NCBI GenBank assembly: GCA_016213505.1
Contig: JACRAF010000024.1
Coordinates: 1-34,162, forward strand
Reading direction: 5' to 3'
Length of the DNA stretch: 34,162 bases
DNA from: Devosia nanyangense
GTDB lineage: Bacteria; Pseudomonadota; Alphaproteobacteria; Rhizobiales; Devosiaceae
Shown here: positions 15,651 to 23,916 of the stretch, piece after piece
Layout of the letters: every line of letters starts with the position of its first letter
Numbering within the stretch: the stretch's first letter is position 1
Notes under the pieces: generated by a model
What the model saw: the letters and a program-made list of their open reading frames with translations, nothing else
The model's database searches: none
What the model was told of the DNA's origin: nothing
Position numbers and translations under genes: made by a program

Positions 15651-16175
15651 ATGAACGATCCCATGGACAAAGCCGCGGTGGCCCTCGGTCCCCGCATCGT
15701 GGCCTCAGGGGGCTTCACGACGCTTTACCGCGAGGGCATGGCGCTCATCGAGGATGTCGCCGCCTATCTCGATGGCGACGGCCGCACCGAGAGCAGGCAT
15801 CTCACCCGCGAGACCTCGTTCGTCTACGCCACCGAATCGATGCGGCTGACCACGCGGCTGATGCAGCTCGCCTCGTGGCTCCTGCTGCAGCGGGCCGTCA
15901 ACGAAGGCGAACTGACGCCCGAAAACGCCCGCACCGAAAAAGAGAAGGTGAAGTTCTCCGCCACGCCGTCCGAGCGCGGCGGGCCCGGCTATGCCGGCCT
16001 TCCCGAGCGTCTGCAGGCCTATATCGTCCAGGGCGACCGGCTCTTCGAGCGCGTGCTCCAGTTCGACAAGCTCGAACGCGGCGGCATCTCCGAAGCTGCT
16101 CAACCCAGCACCGAAGGCTCGATCGGCGACCAACTGGCGCGACTGAGGGCGGCGTTCGGGCGGCTGCAAGGCTGA
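15651..16175 (+). CDS. rcdA: DUF1465 / RcdA-family protein (regulator of CtrA degradation)
   Basis: RcdA is a helical adaptor that, with CpdR and PopA, directs the ClpXP protease to CtrA and other cell-cycle proteins in Caulobacter. The family (DUF1465) is conserved in alphaproteobacteria. The 174-residue protein shows LYREGMALIEDVAAYLDGDG, then YATESMRLTTRLMQLASWLLLQRAV (split: YATESMRLTTRLMQLAS and WLLLQRAV), then a polar linker and a helical C-terminus. These strings match the family closely. The ATG at 15651 begins MNDPMDK; an in-frame ATG 27 bases upstream is possible. A CtrA box upstream is consistent with feedback between CtrA and its degradation machinery, which is inference. Confidence 0.9.
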   Translation: MNDPMDKAAVALGPRIVASGGFTTLYREGMALIEDVAAYLDGDGRTESRHLTRETSFVYATESMRLTTRLMQLASWLLLQRAVNEGELTPENARTEKEKVKFSATPSERGGPGYAGLPERLQAYIVQGDRLFERVLQFDKLERGGISEAAQPSTEGSIGDQLARLRAAFGRLQG

Positions 16176-16181
16176 CACAAC

Positions 16182-16208
16182 AAAAAGCCCCGCCGAAGCG
16201 GGGCCTTT
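16182..16208 (-). terminator. Rho-independent terminator of rpmE, bidirectional in shape
   Basis: Arms GCCCCGC (16187-16193) and GCGGGGC (16198-16204) with a 4-base loop (CGAA, read as TTCG on the minus strand) form a perfect stem. On the minus strand it is followed by TTTTTG, ending rpmE. On the plus strand only CTTTC follows, but it may also help end rcdA. Confidence 0.88.
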
Positions 16209-16231
16209 CAAATCCCGTGGATCGTTCGAGC

Positions 16232-16453
16232 CTAGAGGCTCAGGCCCTTGAACCGCTCCTTGAAGCGGGACACGCGGCCGCCGCGATCGAGCAAATTGCC
16301 CGTCACGCCCGTCCAGGCCGGATGCGTCTTGGGATCGATGTCGAGCTGCAGCGTGTCGCCCTCTTTGCCGTAGGTCGAGCGCGTCTGGTATTTGGTCCCG
16401 TCGGTCATCGCCACAGTGATCATGTGGTAGTCCGGGTGGATGTCTTTCTTCAT
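16232..16453 (-). CDS. rpmE: 50S ribosomal protein L31
   Basis: This 73-residue protein matches bacterial L31: [10 protein letters not shown] at the start, [24 protein letters not shown], and a final [12 protein letters not shown]. It lacks the zinc-binding cysteines, which is the usual form in alphaproteobacteria, so this is not an anomaly. It is a single-gene unit with its own terminator. Its leader, on the minus strand upstream of 16453, has a stable hairpin GGGCGC-tctgcg-GCGCCC that might bear on regulation. That idea rests on the hairpin alone. Confidence 0.97.
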   Translation of the reverse strand: MKKDIHPDYHMITVAMTDGTKYQTRSTYGKEGDTLQLDIDPKTHPAWTGVTGNLLDRGGRVSRFKERFKGLSL

Positions 16454-16576
16454 GGCGGAGCCTCAAATCGAACGGGCGCCGCAGAGCGCCCGCCAAGCCG
16501 TGATCGGTAAGTTGGCGGGTCTCTATAGAAAAAACGGCGCCCCGGCAAGGGGCGAGAGAGACCGCTCGGCTCCGGG

Positions 16577-16605
16577 TTGCGGCGCCGGGTTCATCTGCCT
16601 ATATC
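16577..16605 (+). promoter_or_regulatory. Candidate promoter of the ABC exporter gene
   Basis: TTGCGG (16577-16582), a 17-base spacer and TATATC (16600-16605) make a plausible sigma-70 promoter. The predicted start point (about 16612) is only about 3 bases before the TTG codon taken as the gene start, which would leave almost no leader. Either the promoter or the start codon may be wrong. Confidence 0.4.
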
Positions 16606-16614
16606 GGGTGCACT

Positions 16615-18456
<1,842 letters not shown>

Positions 18457-18747
18457 CTACGCTCGCGCTCTTATCCGCGCCTTCGCATCGGGCCAGTAGC
18501 TGCTTTCAGCCACACGCAGGTCAAAGCTCGCCTGCAGATTGAGCCACATCTGCGGCGCGGTTCCGAAATACGCTCCCAACCGCAGCGCGGTATCGGCCGT
18601 GATCGTCCGCCGGCCGTTGACGATCTCGGCGATGCGGCTCGCCGGCACGTCGATGTCGCTCGCCAGCCGCGTCTGGCTGATACCCATTGGCACCAGAAAT
18701 TCTTCGAGCAGGATTTCGCCGGGCGGAATTGGATCGAGCTTCTTCAT
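18457..18747 (-). CDS. higA: HigA-family antitoxin (module 2)
   Basis: This 96-residue protein is a typical HigA/VapI-like XRE antitoxin: MKKLDPIPPGEILLEEFLVP at the start, an HTH in GISQTRLASDIDVPASRIAEIVNGRRTIT (split: GISQTRLASDIDVPAS and RIAEIVNGRRTIT), then DTALRLGAYFGTAPQMWLNLQ. It is preceded by its toxin gene with a 10-base gap. The ATG at 18747 matches the family start; a longer in-frame version reading back through the toxin gene is rejected. Its stop codon (18457-18459) touches the stop codon of the ABC exporter. Confidence 0.95.
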   Translation of the reverse strand: MKKLDPIPPGEILLEEFLVPMGISQTRLASDIDVPASRIAEIVNGRRTITADTALRLGAYFGTAPQMWLNLQASFDLRVAESSYWPDAKARIRARA

Positions 18748-18757
18748 TTTTCCAAAC

Positions 18758-19033
18758 TCAGTGATAGTCCACGATTTCGACATCATGAGCACCATCGCTC
18801 CACCGGAAGCAGATGCGCCACTGATCATTGATCCTGATGCTGTGCTGACCTGTTCGATTCCCGCGCAGTGCCTCAAGCCGGTTGCCTGGTGGCACGCGCA
18901 GATCATCGAGGCGAGCGACCGCATCGAGAAGCAGCAATTTGCGACGGGCCGCGCGCTCGATCGCACCGAACGCTTTCACGAACTCATCCGCAAACAGGCG
19001 CTCTGTGTCCCGGTCGGCAAAGCTCTTGATCAC
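18758..19033 (-). CDS. higB: HigB-family toxin, plasmid-maintenance killer type (module 2)
   Basis: This 91-residue protein is a classic HigB mRNA-interferase toxin of the RelE superfamily. It starts MIKSFADRDTERLFADEFVK, has RKLLLLDAVARLDDLRVPPGNRLEALRG (split: RKLLLLDAVARLDDL and RVPPGNRLEALRG), and ends QHSIRINDQWRICFRWSDGAHDVEIVDYH (split: QHSIRINDQWRICFRW and SDGAHDVEIVDYH). The only usable start is a GTG at 19033; the frame closes upstream without another start, and no ribosome-binding site is seen. The promoter -35 lies inside a perfect palindrome so close that the message may begin at or near this GTG. It is unrelated in sequence detail to module 1. Confidence 0.95.
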   Translation of the reverse strand: MIKSFADRDTERLFADEFVKAFGAIERAARRKLLLLDAVARLDDLRVPPGNRLEALRGNRTGQHSIRINDQWRICFRWSDGAHDVEIVDYH

Positions 19034-19038
19034 GCCAA

Positions 19039-19078
19039 CTAGTGACCTGCATTGCGTATTCTGTCAAGCAGAATACGC
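19039..19078 (-). promoter_or_regulatory. Operator palindrome and promoter of HigBA module 2
   Basis: GCGTATTCTG (19054-19063) and CAGAATACGC (19069-19078) are perfect 10-base arms with a 5-base spacer. On the minus strand a consensus -35 TTGACA (19067-19062) is embedded in it; the -10 (CACTAG or ACTAGT at 19044-19038) is weak. The palindrome ends on the last base of the stop codon of the MotB-like gene. By family precedent HigA should bind here and repress. Confidence 0.75.
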
Positions 19079-20106
19079 TAGCCATCCGTCAGCTTGAACT
19101 CGATGCGGCGGTTCTTGGCAAAGGCTTCTTCGGTGTCGCCGGTATCGATCGGCCGGCTGTCGCCGAAGCCGGCGGCGACCAGGTGTTGCGCCGAGACGCC
19201 CTGTGCGACGAGGTACTTGGTCACCGCGATGGCGCGCGCCGCCGAAAGCTCCCAGTTGGAGGGGAATTCCGGCGTGTTGATCGGCCGCTTGTCGGTATGG
19301 CCGTCGATGCGCAGCACCCAGTTGATATCGGCGGGGATTTCGCCCTGCAGTTGCTTGATCGCCCCGGCGAGCTGCTCGAGGGTCGCTTGGCCTTCGGTCG
19401 CGATCGCCGCCTCGCCGGCGCCGAACAACACTTCGGACTGGAACACGAAGCGGTCGCCGACCACCTGTACGTCGGCGCGGCCCTCGAGGATCCTGCGCAG
19501 CCGTCCGAAGAAATCCGAGCGGTATTGCGACAGGTCCTGCACCCGCTGCGCCAGCGCCACGTTGAGCCGCCGGCCGAGATCGGCCACCTGCGTCTTGCTC
19601 TCGGTGGCCTTGGACTCCGAGGCGTTGAGTGCCTCCTCCAGCGCGCCGATCTGCAGGCGCAGCGCCGAGAGCTGCTGGTTGAGCAGCGCCACCTGCGCGG
19701 CGGCTTCGGCCGACAGGTCCTGTTCCTTGGCGAGATCGGCGCTGAGCCCGGCGATCTGCGCATCCTTGCCGTCGCCGCCCGCGCCGATCCCGGCGACCTG
19801 CGATTGCAGCTTGTCGCGCTCGGCGGTGGTGGCGCCCAGCGTCGCCTGCAGCGCCGCGAGGTTGCCGGTGAGGTCGGAGTTGCTGGTGCGCTCGAGCTGC
19901 AGGAGGTCGGTGAGCTCGGCGATCTGCGAATTGAGCCGCGACATCGCGGTGTCCTTGCCCTGGATTTCCTGGCCGAGGAAGAACTGCGTCAACATGAACA
20001 GCGACAACAGGAAGATGATGACCAGCAGCAGCGAGCTCAGGGCATCGACGAATCCCGGCCAGTAATTGGTGACCTGCGAGCGGCGTGAGCGGCTGAGCGA
20101 TGCCAT
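19078..20106 (-). CDS. MotB/OmpA-type peptidoglycan-binding protein with long coiled coil
   Basis: This 342-residue protein has one N-terminal membrane helix (about 22-44) preceded by GFVDALSSLL, where Asp21 sits where MotB-type stators have their proton-binding Asp. A long Gln/Leu/Ala-rich coiled coil (about 50-190) follows. The C-terminal OmpA domain shows FGAGEAAI, LRIDGHTDKRPINTPEFPSN (split: LRIDGHTD and KRPINTPEFPSN) and ELSAARAIAVTKYL. It is encoded 1 base downstream of a MotA/TolQ-like gene, so the two probably form an ion-driven stator. Such pairs are common in Hyphomicrobiales, but I know of no assigned role. There are no flagellar or Tol genes beside it, and no Zorya partner genes. 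Confidence 0.85.
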   Translation of the reverse strand: MASLSRSRRSQVTNYWPGFVDALSSLLLVIIFLLSLFMLTQFFLGQEIQGKDTAMSRLNSQIAELTDLLQLERTSNSDLTGNLAALQATLGATTAERDKLQSQVAGIGAGGDGKDAQIAGLSADLAKEQDLSAEAAAQVALLNQQLSALRLQIGALEEALNASESKATESKTQVADLGRRLNVALAQRVQDLSQYRSDFFGRLRRILEGRADVQVVGDRFVFQSEVLFGAGEAAIATEGQATLEQLAGAIKQLQGEIPADINWVLRIDGHTDKRPINTPEFPSNWELSAARAIAVTKYLVAQGVSAQHLVAAGFGDSRPIDTGDTEEAFAKNRRIEFKLTDG

Positions 20107-20107
20107 C

Positions 20108-21103
20108 TTAGTTCGGCCGGCCGCCCGGGTCTTCGCGCAGCATCGCCTCGATCAGTTCGCGCAGCTTCTTGTTGGTGTCGCCCTGCTCCTCGATATGGAT
20201 GCGCAAATCCGCCTGCTCGGCCCGGATGTGCTTGACCAGCCCGTCGATGCCCTTGGCCAGCTCTGCCATGGCGCGGATGGCGTTCTGCGACGAATTGGAA
20301 TTCTGCATGGTCGAGCCGAGCCGGTCGATCATCGCGGACATCTCCTCGCCCGGCATGCCCAGCCCCGTCGCCTGCATCTGCGTCATCGGGTGGTCGAGCT
20401 CGGTCATCGAGGTCATCCAGTCCTCGAGGTCGGTGTAGAACGCGTTCTGCGCCTGGCTGGTCTGCAGGTCGAGAAAGCCGAGGATCAGCGACCCGGAAAG
20501 GCCCAGCAGCGAGGCCGAGAACGCCGTTCCCATGCCGCCCAGCGGACCGGCGAGGCCCGCCTTGAGGTTGGCGAACAGGCTCGCCGAATCGCCCGTCGTG
20601 GTATCGAGCGCCTGGATCGTTGCCGCCACATTGGTGACGGTTTCGAGCAGGCCGTAGAACGTGCCGAGGAGGCCCAGAAAGACCAAGAGGCCCGTAAGGT
20701 AGCGCGACGTGTCCTTGGCCTCGTCGAGCCGGTTGCCTACCGAATCGAGGATCGAGCGCATCGACGACGGCGTGATCACCGCCTCGCCCAGCTTGTCGCG
20801 CAGCATGCCGGCGACCGGCGCCAGCAGCACCGGCTGGCGCACCCGCGCCATGGTGCCGTCCTGCATCGAGTTCACCCATTTGATCTCGGGGAACAGGCGC
20901 ATCACCTGCCGGAAGCTGAGCAGCACGCCGACCAGCGCCACCAGCACGATCAGGCTGTTGATGAACGGATTGGCGAGGAAAAACCTGACGATCTCGGTGT
21001 AGAGGATCGCCCCCACCAGCGCCACGATGACGAGGAAAACCACCATCTTGACGAGGTAAATCGTCGGACTCTTGAGGTGGTACGGATCGTAGTTCTGCGA
21101 CAT
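20108..21103 (-). CDS. MotA/TolQ/ExbB-like proton channel protein
   Basis: This 331-residue membrane protein has helices near 17-36, 47-66, 135-155 and 190-213. The channel signature TGLLVFLGLLGTFYGLLETV and GMGTAFSASLLGLSGSLILG are typical of the MotA/TolQ/ExbB family. A long cytoplasmic C-terminus of coiled-coil character (GLVKHIRAEQADLRIHIEEQ) sets it apart from TolQ. The ATG at 21103 (MSQNYDPYHLK) is chosen because it leads directly into the first helix; an in-frame start 30 bases upstream exists. It has a good promoter at 21194-21222. With the following gene it probably forms a rotary or torque-generating complex in the envelope; the output is unknown. Confidence 0.87.
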   Translation of the reverse strand: MSQNYDPYHLKSPTIYLVKMVVFLVIVALVGAILYTEIVRFFLANPFINSLIVLVALVGVLLSFRQVMRLFPEIKWVNSMQDGTMARVRQPVLLAPVAGMLRDKLGEAVITPSSMRSILDSVGNRLDEAKDTSRYLTGLLVFLGLLGTFYGLLETVTNVAATIQALDTTTGDSASLFANLKAGLAGPLGGMGTAFSASLLGLSGSLILGFLDLQTSQAQNAFYTDLEDWMTSMTELDHPMTQMQATGLGMPGEEMSAMIDRLGSTMQNSNSSQNAIRAMAELAKGIDGLVKHIRAEQADLRIHIEEQGDTNKKLRELIEAMLREDPGGRPN

Positions 21104-21149
21104 GGCCCCCGCCGGGTTCGGCATCCGGAGCACGCCCAGACCAGCTGGA

Positions 21150-21165
21150 AACCGGCTTTCCGGTT
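21150..21165. other. Small hairpin in the leader of the MotA-like gene
   Basis: AACCGG (21150-21155) and CCGGTT (21160-21165) form a perfect 6-bp stem with a 4-base loop in the 5' leader of the minus-strand MotA-like gene. It has no T-run, so it is not a terminator. Its significance is unclear. Confidence 0.4.
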
Positions 21166-21193
21166 CGGGCGCGCCACAAACTGATGAGCGGCG

Positions 21194-21222
21194 ACTCTAG
21201 TCACAGCATTCCGGCGTGACAA
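21194..21222 (-). promoter_or_regulatory. Candidate promoter of the MotA/MotB-like operon
   Basis: Minus-strand -35 TTGTCA (21222-21217), 17-base spacer, -10 TAGAGT (21199-21194). Transcription would begin near 21187 and give an 84-base leader containing a small hairpin. This indicates an operon separate from the inositol-monophosphatase-like gene upstream. Confidence 0.55.
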
Positions 21223-21267
21223 TGGCTTGGCGGCGGAGCTTCCAAGGCAGCTTTGGGTGAGCCGCCG

Positions 21268-22062
21268 CTATTTTACGCCCTTGATCAGCTTCAGCAGCTG
21301 GCCCTGGATCGTCTCGTTGCCGGCGACGACCTCGCCGTTCCAGATCGAACCGCCCGCTCCCGCGTAGTCGGTCATCGTGCCGCCCGCCTCGCGCAGGATC
21401 AGCCAGCCCGCGGCGATATCCCATGGATGAAGGCCCGATTCCCAGTAGCCGTCGAAGCGACCAGCGGCGAGCCAGGCGAGGTCCGTGCAGGCCGAACCGG
21501 TGCGGCGGATGCCCGCCACCGCCGGGTTGATCTGGCCGAGCTGCCTGAGTTGCAGCACGTCGCCGGACGTTCCGCGCGAGTTGATGCCGGTGACCACGAC
21601 ACTGTCGGCGAGGTGTTTGCGCCCCGCCACGCGCAGCCGGTGCCGGTCGTCCAGCCAGGCGCCGCTGCCCTTTTCGGCGACGAACAGCTCTTCCATCACC
21701 GGATTGTAGATCACCGAGGCGACGATCTCCTCGCCGCGCTGCAGCGCGATGGCCACCGCGAACATCGGGATGCCGTGGAGGAAATTGGTGGTGCCGTCGA
21801 GTGGATCGATGATCCAGCGGTGCTGGCCGTCGCTGCCTTTGATCTCGCCGCCTTCTTCCATCAGGAAGCCATAGGTGGGTCGCGCCTTGCTGAGCTCGGC
21901 GTGGACGATCTTTTCCGCCGAGCGGTCGGCGTTGGAAACGAAATCGGCCGGTCCCTTCACCGAAACCTGGAGGTTCTCGATCTCGCCGAAATCCTTGGTC
22001 AGCGAGCGTCCGGCCTTGAGTGCGGCCGTGACCATGATGTTGAGAAGCGCCGAACGGGCCAT
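21268..22062 (-). CDS. Inositol monophosphatase family protein
   Basis: This 264-residue protein belongs to the Mg-dependent, Li-sensitive phosphatase family (inositol-1-phosphatase/SuhB type). It has the metal-site motifs FLMEEGG (Glu69/70), WIIDPLDGTTNF (DPLDGTTN at 86-93) and WDIAAG (214-219). The ATG at 22062 gives MARSALLNIMV, the usual SuhB-like start; an in-frame extension of 27 residues upstream is less likely. SuhB-type members also act with ribosomal RNA antitermination complexes, and which role applies here cannot be told. It ends 164 bases before the MotA-like gene. Confidence 0.95.
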   Translation of the reverse strand: MARSALLNIMVTAALKAGRSLTKDFGEIENLQVSVKGPADFVSNADRSAEKIVHAELSKARPTYGFLMEEGGEIKGSDGQHRWIIDPLDGTTNFLHGIPMFAVAIALQRGEEIVASVIYNPVMEELFVAEKGSGAWLDDRHRLRVAGRKHLADSVVVTGINSRGTSGDVLQLRQLGQINPAVAGIRRTGSACTDLAWLAAGRFDGYWESGLHPWDIAAGWLILREAGGTMTDYAGAGGSIWNGEVVAGNETIQGQLLKLIKGVK

Positions 22063-22100
22063 AGGTGTGTTTCCTGGGGAGCGGCGTATCTGCCCCAGAA

Positions 22101-22145
22101 CGCGCTGGCGTTCAAGGAAAAGAGAGACCGCGCTGGCGTTCAAGG
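22101..22145. repeat. 17-base direct repeat upstream of the phosphatase gene
   Basis: The 17 bases CGCGCTGGCGTTCAAGG occur at 22101-22117 and again at 22129-22145, with 11 bases between (period 28). Both copies lie in the 120-base gap between the Sel1-repeat gene and the phosphatase gene. It could be a regulator site or a slippage duplication. Confidence 0.75.
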
Positions 22146-22182
22146 CTTGCGAGCGGGAAGAAGCGACCGTGCCGCGTCCCGG

Positions 22183-23250
22183 TCAGCCGCCGGCCGGCTT
22201 GGTGGAGGAAACGGACGCTGCCGCCGCGGCGGCCTTGGCCACATCCGCTGCGGTCGGCGGCCGCGACGGCCAGAACCGCGCCAGTTCCTCGGCATCGGCG
22301 AGGTCTTTCGGCGAAATCGACGCCAATAGCTTGTCGAACAGCGGATCGGTCAGGCCCTGCCGGCGCGCCAGTGCGCGCCACATCGCCGCCTGCTTGAGGT
22401 CGAGCGACACCCCTTCGCCGACCGCCAGCAGCTTGCCATAGCGGTTCTGCGCCACCGGATTGCCGGCGCTCGCGGCGCGGCTGTACCAGCCCACCGCCTC
22501 GTGCAGATTCTTGCCGATCCCCTGCCCCAGATAGAGCAGCGTGGCGTAATCGACCTGCGCGTCGAGCAGGCCCTGTCGTGCCGCGAGCCCGATCTGCCTC
22601 GCCCCCTCCGCCGGGTTCGGGGCGACGCCGGCGCCTTCGATCAGCATGGTGCCGTAGTCGTATTGCGCCTCGGCCAGCCCGCTCGCGGCCGCCTTTTGCA
22701 TCAGCGCCGCCGCATCGATCAGGCTGGGGGATGCATCCTGGCCGTCGATATGGAGCAGCGCCAGATTGTACTGGGTCAGCGCATAGCCCTTGGCCGCCGC
22801 CTGCGTGAACAGCTCCGCGGCGCGCTGCCGGTTCTTGGGCACGCCGTCGCCCTGCAGATACAGCAAGCCCAGCTGGAAGCTGGCCAGCATGTCGCCGTTC
22901 CTGGCGGCAAGCGCGTACCAGCTCGAGGCCCGTGCGACGTTCTCGGCGACGCCGAGCCCCTTGGAATAGATCTCGGCGATCAGCGTCTGCGCCGCCGGAT
23001 CGGCCTTCTCGGCGCGCGGCAGCGCCAGCGCCAGCGCCGTTAGGTAGAAGCCGCGCTGGAACGCGCCATAGGCGTCGTCGCGGCGGGAGAAGATGTCCTT
23101 GCTGATCGACAGCGCATCGTTGCCGTCGGCCGGCTCGGCGACTCCGCCATCGACGCCGAGGCTGTTGTCGATGTGCGGCGCGTCGCCTGCGGCGGCGACC
23201 GCCGGACCGGCCGTCGCCAGCAACAGCAGCGCCGCCATGACGCGTCTCAC
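22183..23250 (-). CDS. Sel1-repeat (SLR) secreted protein
   Basis: This 355-residue protein has a signal peptide (MRRVMAALLLLATAGPAVAA) and then at least five Sel1-like/TPR repeats. Examples are IYSKGLGVAENVARASSWYALAARNGD (split: IYSKGLGVAENVARASS and WYALAARNGD), LLYLQGDGVPKNRQRAAELF, and TLLYLGQGIGKNLHEAVGWY. Such repeats are protein-interaction scaffolds, often periplasmic. The start is a GTG at 23250 that overlaps the stop of the preceding ThiE-like gene as GTGA, with the signal peptide directly after it; an ATG 12 bases later is also possible. A longer in-frame frame through the thiE-like gene is rejected. The C-terminus is Ala/Val/Ser-rich. Confidence 0.88.
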   Translation of the reverse strand: MRRVMAALLLLATAGPAVAAAGDAPHIDNSLGVDGGVAEPADGNDALSISKDIFSRRDDAYGAFQRGFYLTALALALPRAEKADPAAQTLIAEIYSKGLGVAENVARASSWYALAARNGDMLASFQLGLLYLQGDGVPKNRQRAAELFTQAAAKGYALTQYNLALLHIDGQDASPSLIDAAALMQKAAASGLAEAQYDYGTMLIEGAGVAPNPAEGARQIGLAARQGLLDAQVDYATLLYLGQGIGKNLHEAVGWYSRAASAGNPVAQNRYGKLLAVGEGVSLDLKQAAMWRALARRQGLTDPLFDKLLASISPKDLADAEELARFWPSRPPTAADVAKAAAAAASVSSTKPAGG

Positions 23251-23852
23251 GCTTCCGCCTCCAGCGCTGCCGCGATCGCAGCGAGCCGGGCGGTGACCCC
23301 CTCGGGCGCAGCCCACAGGCTCTCGCCCAGCGCGATGAACTCGGCGCCCTCGGAGGTCGCCGTTTCCGCCGTCGCCGCGGGATCCGAAAGGACGCTCGGC
23401 ACCTGCATGATTTCCGCCCACCAGCGCGCCATTTCGCGCTGTTCGGGGTCTCTAGCGCCCGAAAGCGGCCCAAAAAAGATATAGTCCGGCCCGAGCTCGG
23501 CCTTGCTCATCGCGTCGTGCCGCGAAGCGATCCGGCCGGCCCCGACGATGAAATCCGGCTTCAGCGCCGCGGTCGCCGCCTTGACCTCGCCGAGCCCGCC
23601 CTCGACGTGGAGCCCGTCGGCGCCCAGCATCCGCACCAGCCCCGGCTCGCCCTCGATCAGCACCGCCACTCCGGCGGCCTGGGCCTTGCCGACGACACCC
23701 TTGACCAGTGCCTTGTAGCCGGCCTCCGAGTGCGCGCCGCGCGGCAAAAGCATGGCCGCGACGGGCGCTGCGGCAAGCGCTTCCTCGAGCTTTTTGGTGC
23801 ACGCGCCGGCATCGTCGGCGGCATTGGCGATAAGAAAGATCTGAGCGGTCAT
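23247..23852 (-). CDS. ThiE/TenI-like thiamine-phosphate-synthase-family protein
   Basis: This 201-residue protein has the TIM-barrel pattern of thiamine phosphate synthase (ThiE) and TenI: VAVLIEGEPGLVRMLGADGLHVEG, FIVGAGRIASRHDAMSKAELGPDYIFFGPLSG (split: FIVGAGRIASRHDAMS and KAELGPDYIFFGPLSG). However, the substrate-binding Asn-Asp pair and the Gly-Gln before the second metal Asp, as found in active ThiE (the ND and HLGQxD region), appear replaced by EGEP and HVEGG, and the usual TxTK after GP is absent. It may be catalytically inactive or altered in substrate. It sits between fba and the Sel1 gene, overlapping the latter by 4 bases. Confidence 0.75.
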   Translation of the reverse strand: MTAQIFLIANAADDAGACTKKLEEALAAAPVAAMLLPRGAHSEAGYKALVKGVVGKAQAAGVAVLIEGEPGLVRMLGADGLHVEGGLGEVKAATAALKPDFIVGAGRIASRHDAMSKAELGPDYIFFGPLSGARDPEQREMARWWAEIMQVPSVLSDPAATAETATSEGAEFIALGESLWAAPEGVTARLAAIAAALEAEA

Positions 23853-23916
23853 GGCCGTGTCATAGCAGCGGATGCCGCTCTGTGACCGCAGATTTTGTCA
23901 GCATGTGGGAGGCTGG

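Noticed and set aside
16232..16453. Loss of zinc-binding cysteines in L31
   Set aside because: The cysteine-free form is usual for L31 in this class of bacteria, so it is not an anomaly.
19078..21103. A Zorya-type anti-phage system
   Set aside because: The MotA/MotB-like pair has the same general design as ZorAB, but no ZorC, ZorD or ZorE-like gene is nearby. Flanking genes are a HigBA module and a phosphatase. A housekeeping stator is more likely.
21231..21270. GC-rich inverted arms after the phosphatase gene as a terminator
   Set aside because: The stem is imperfect with a long loop, and no T-run follows on the minus strand, so it is not a credible intrinsic terminator.
22101..22145. CRISPR-like repeats
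   Set aside because: Only two copies of 17 bases with an 11-base spacer, and no further units or cas genes, so a CRISPR array is excluded.
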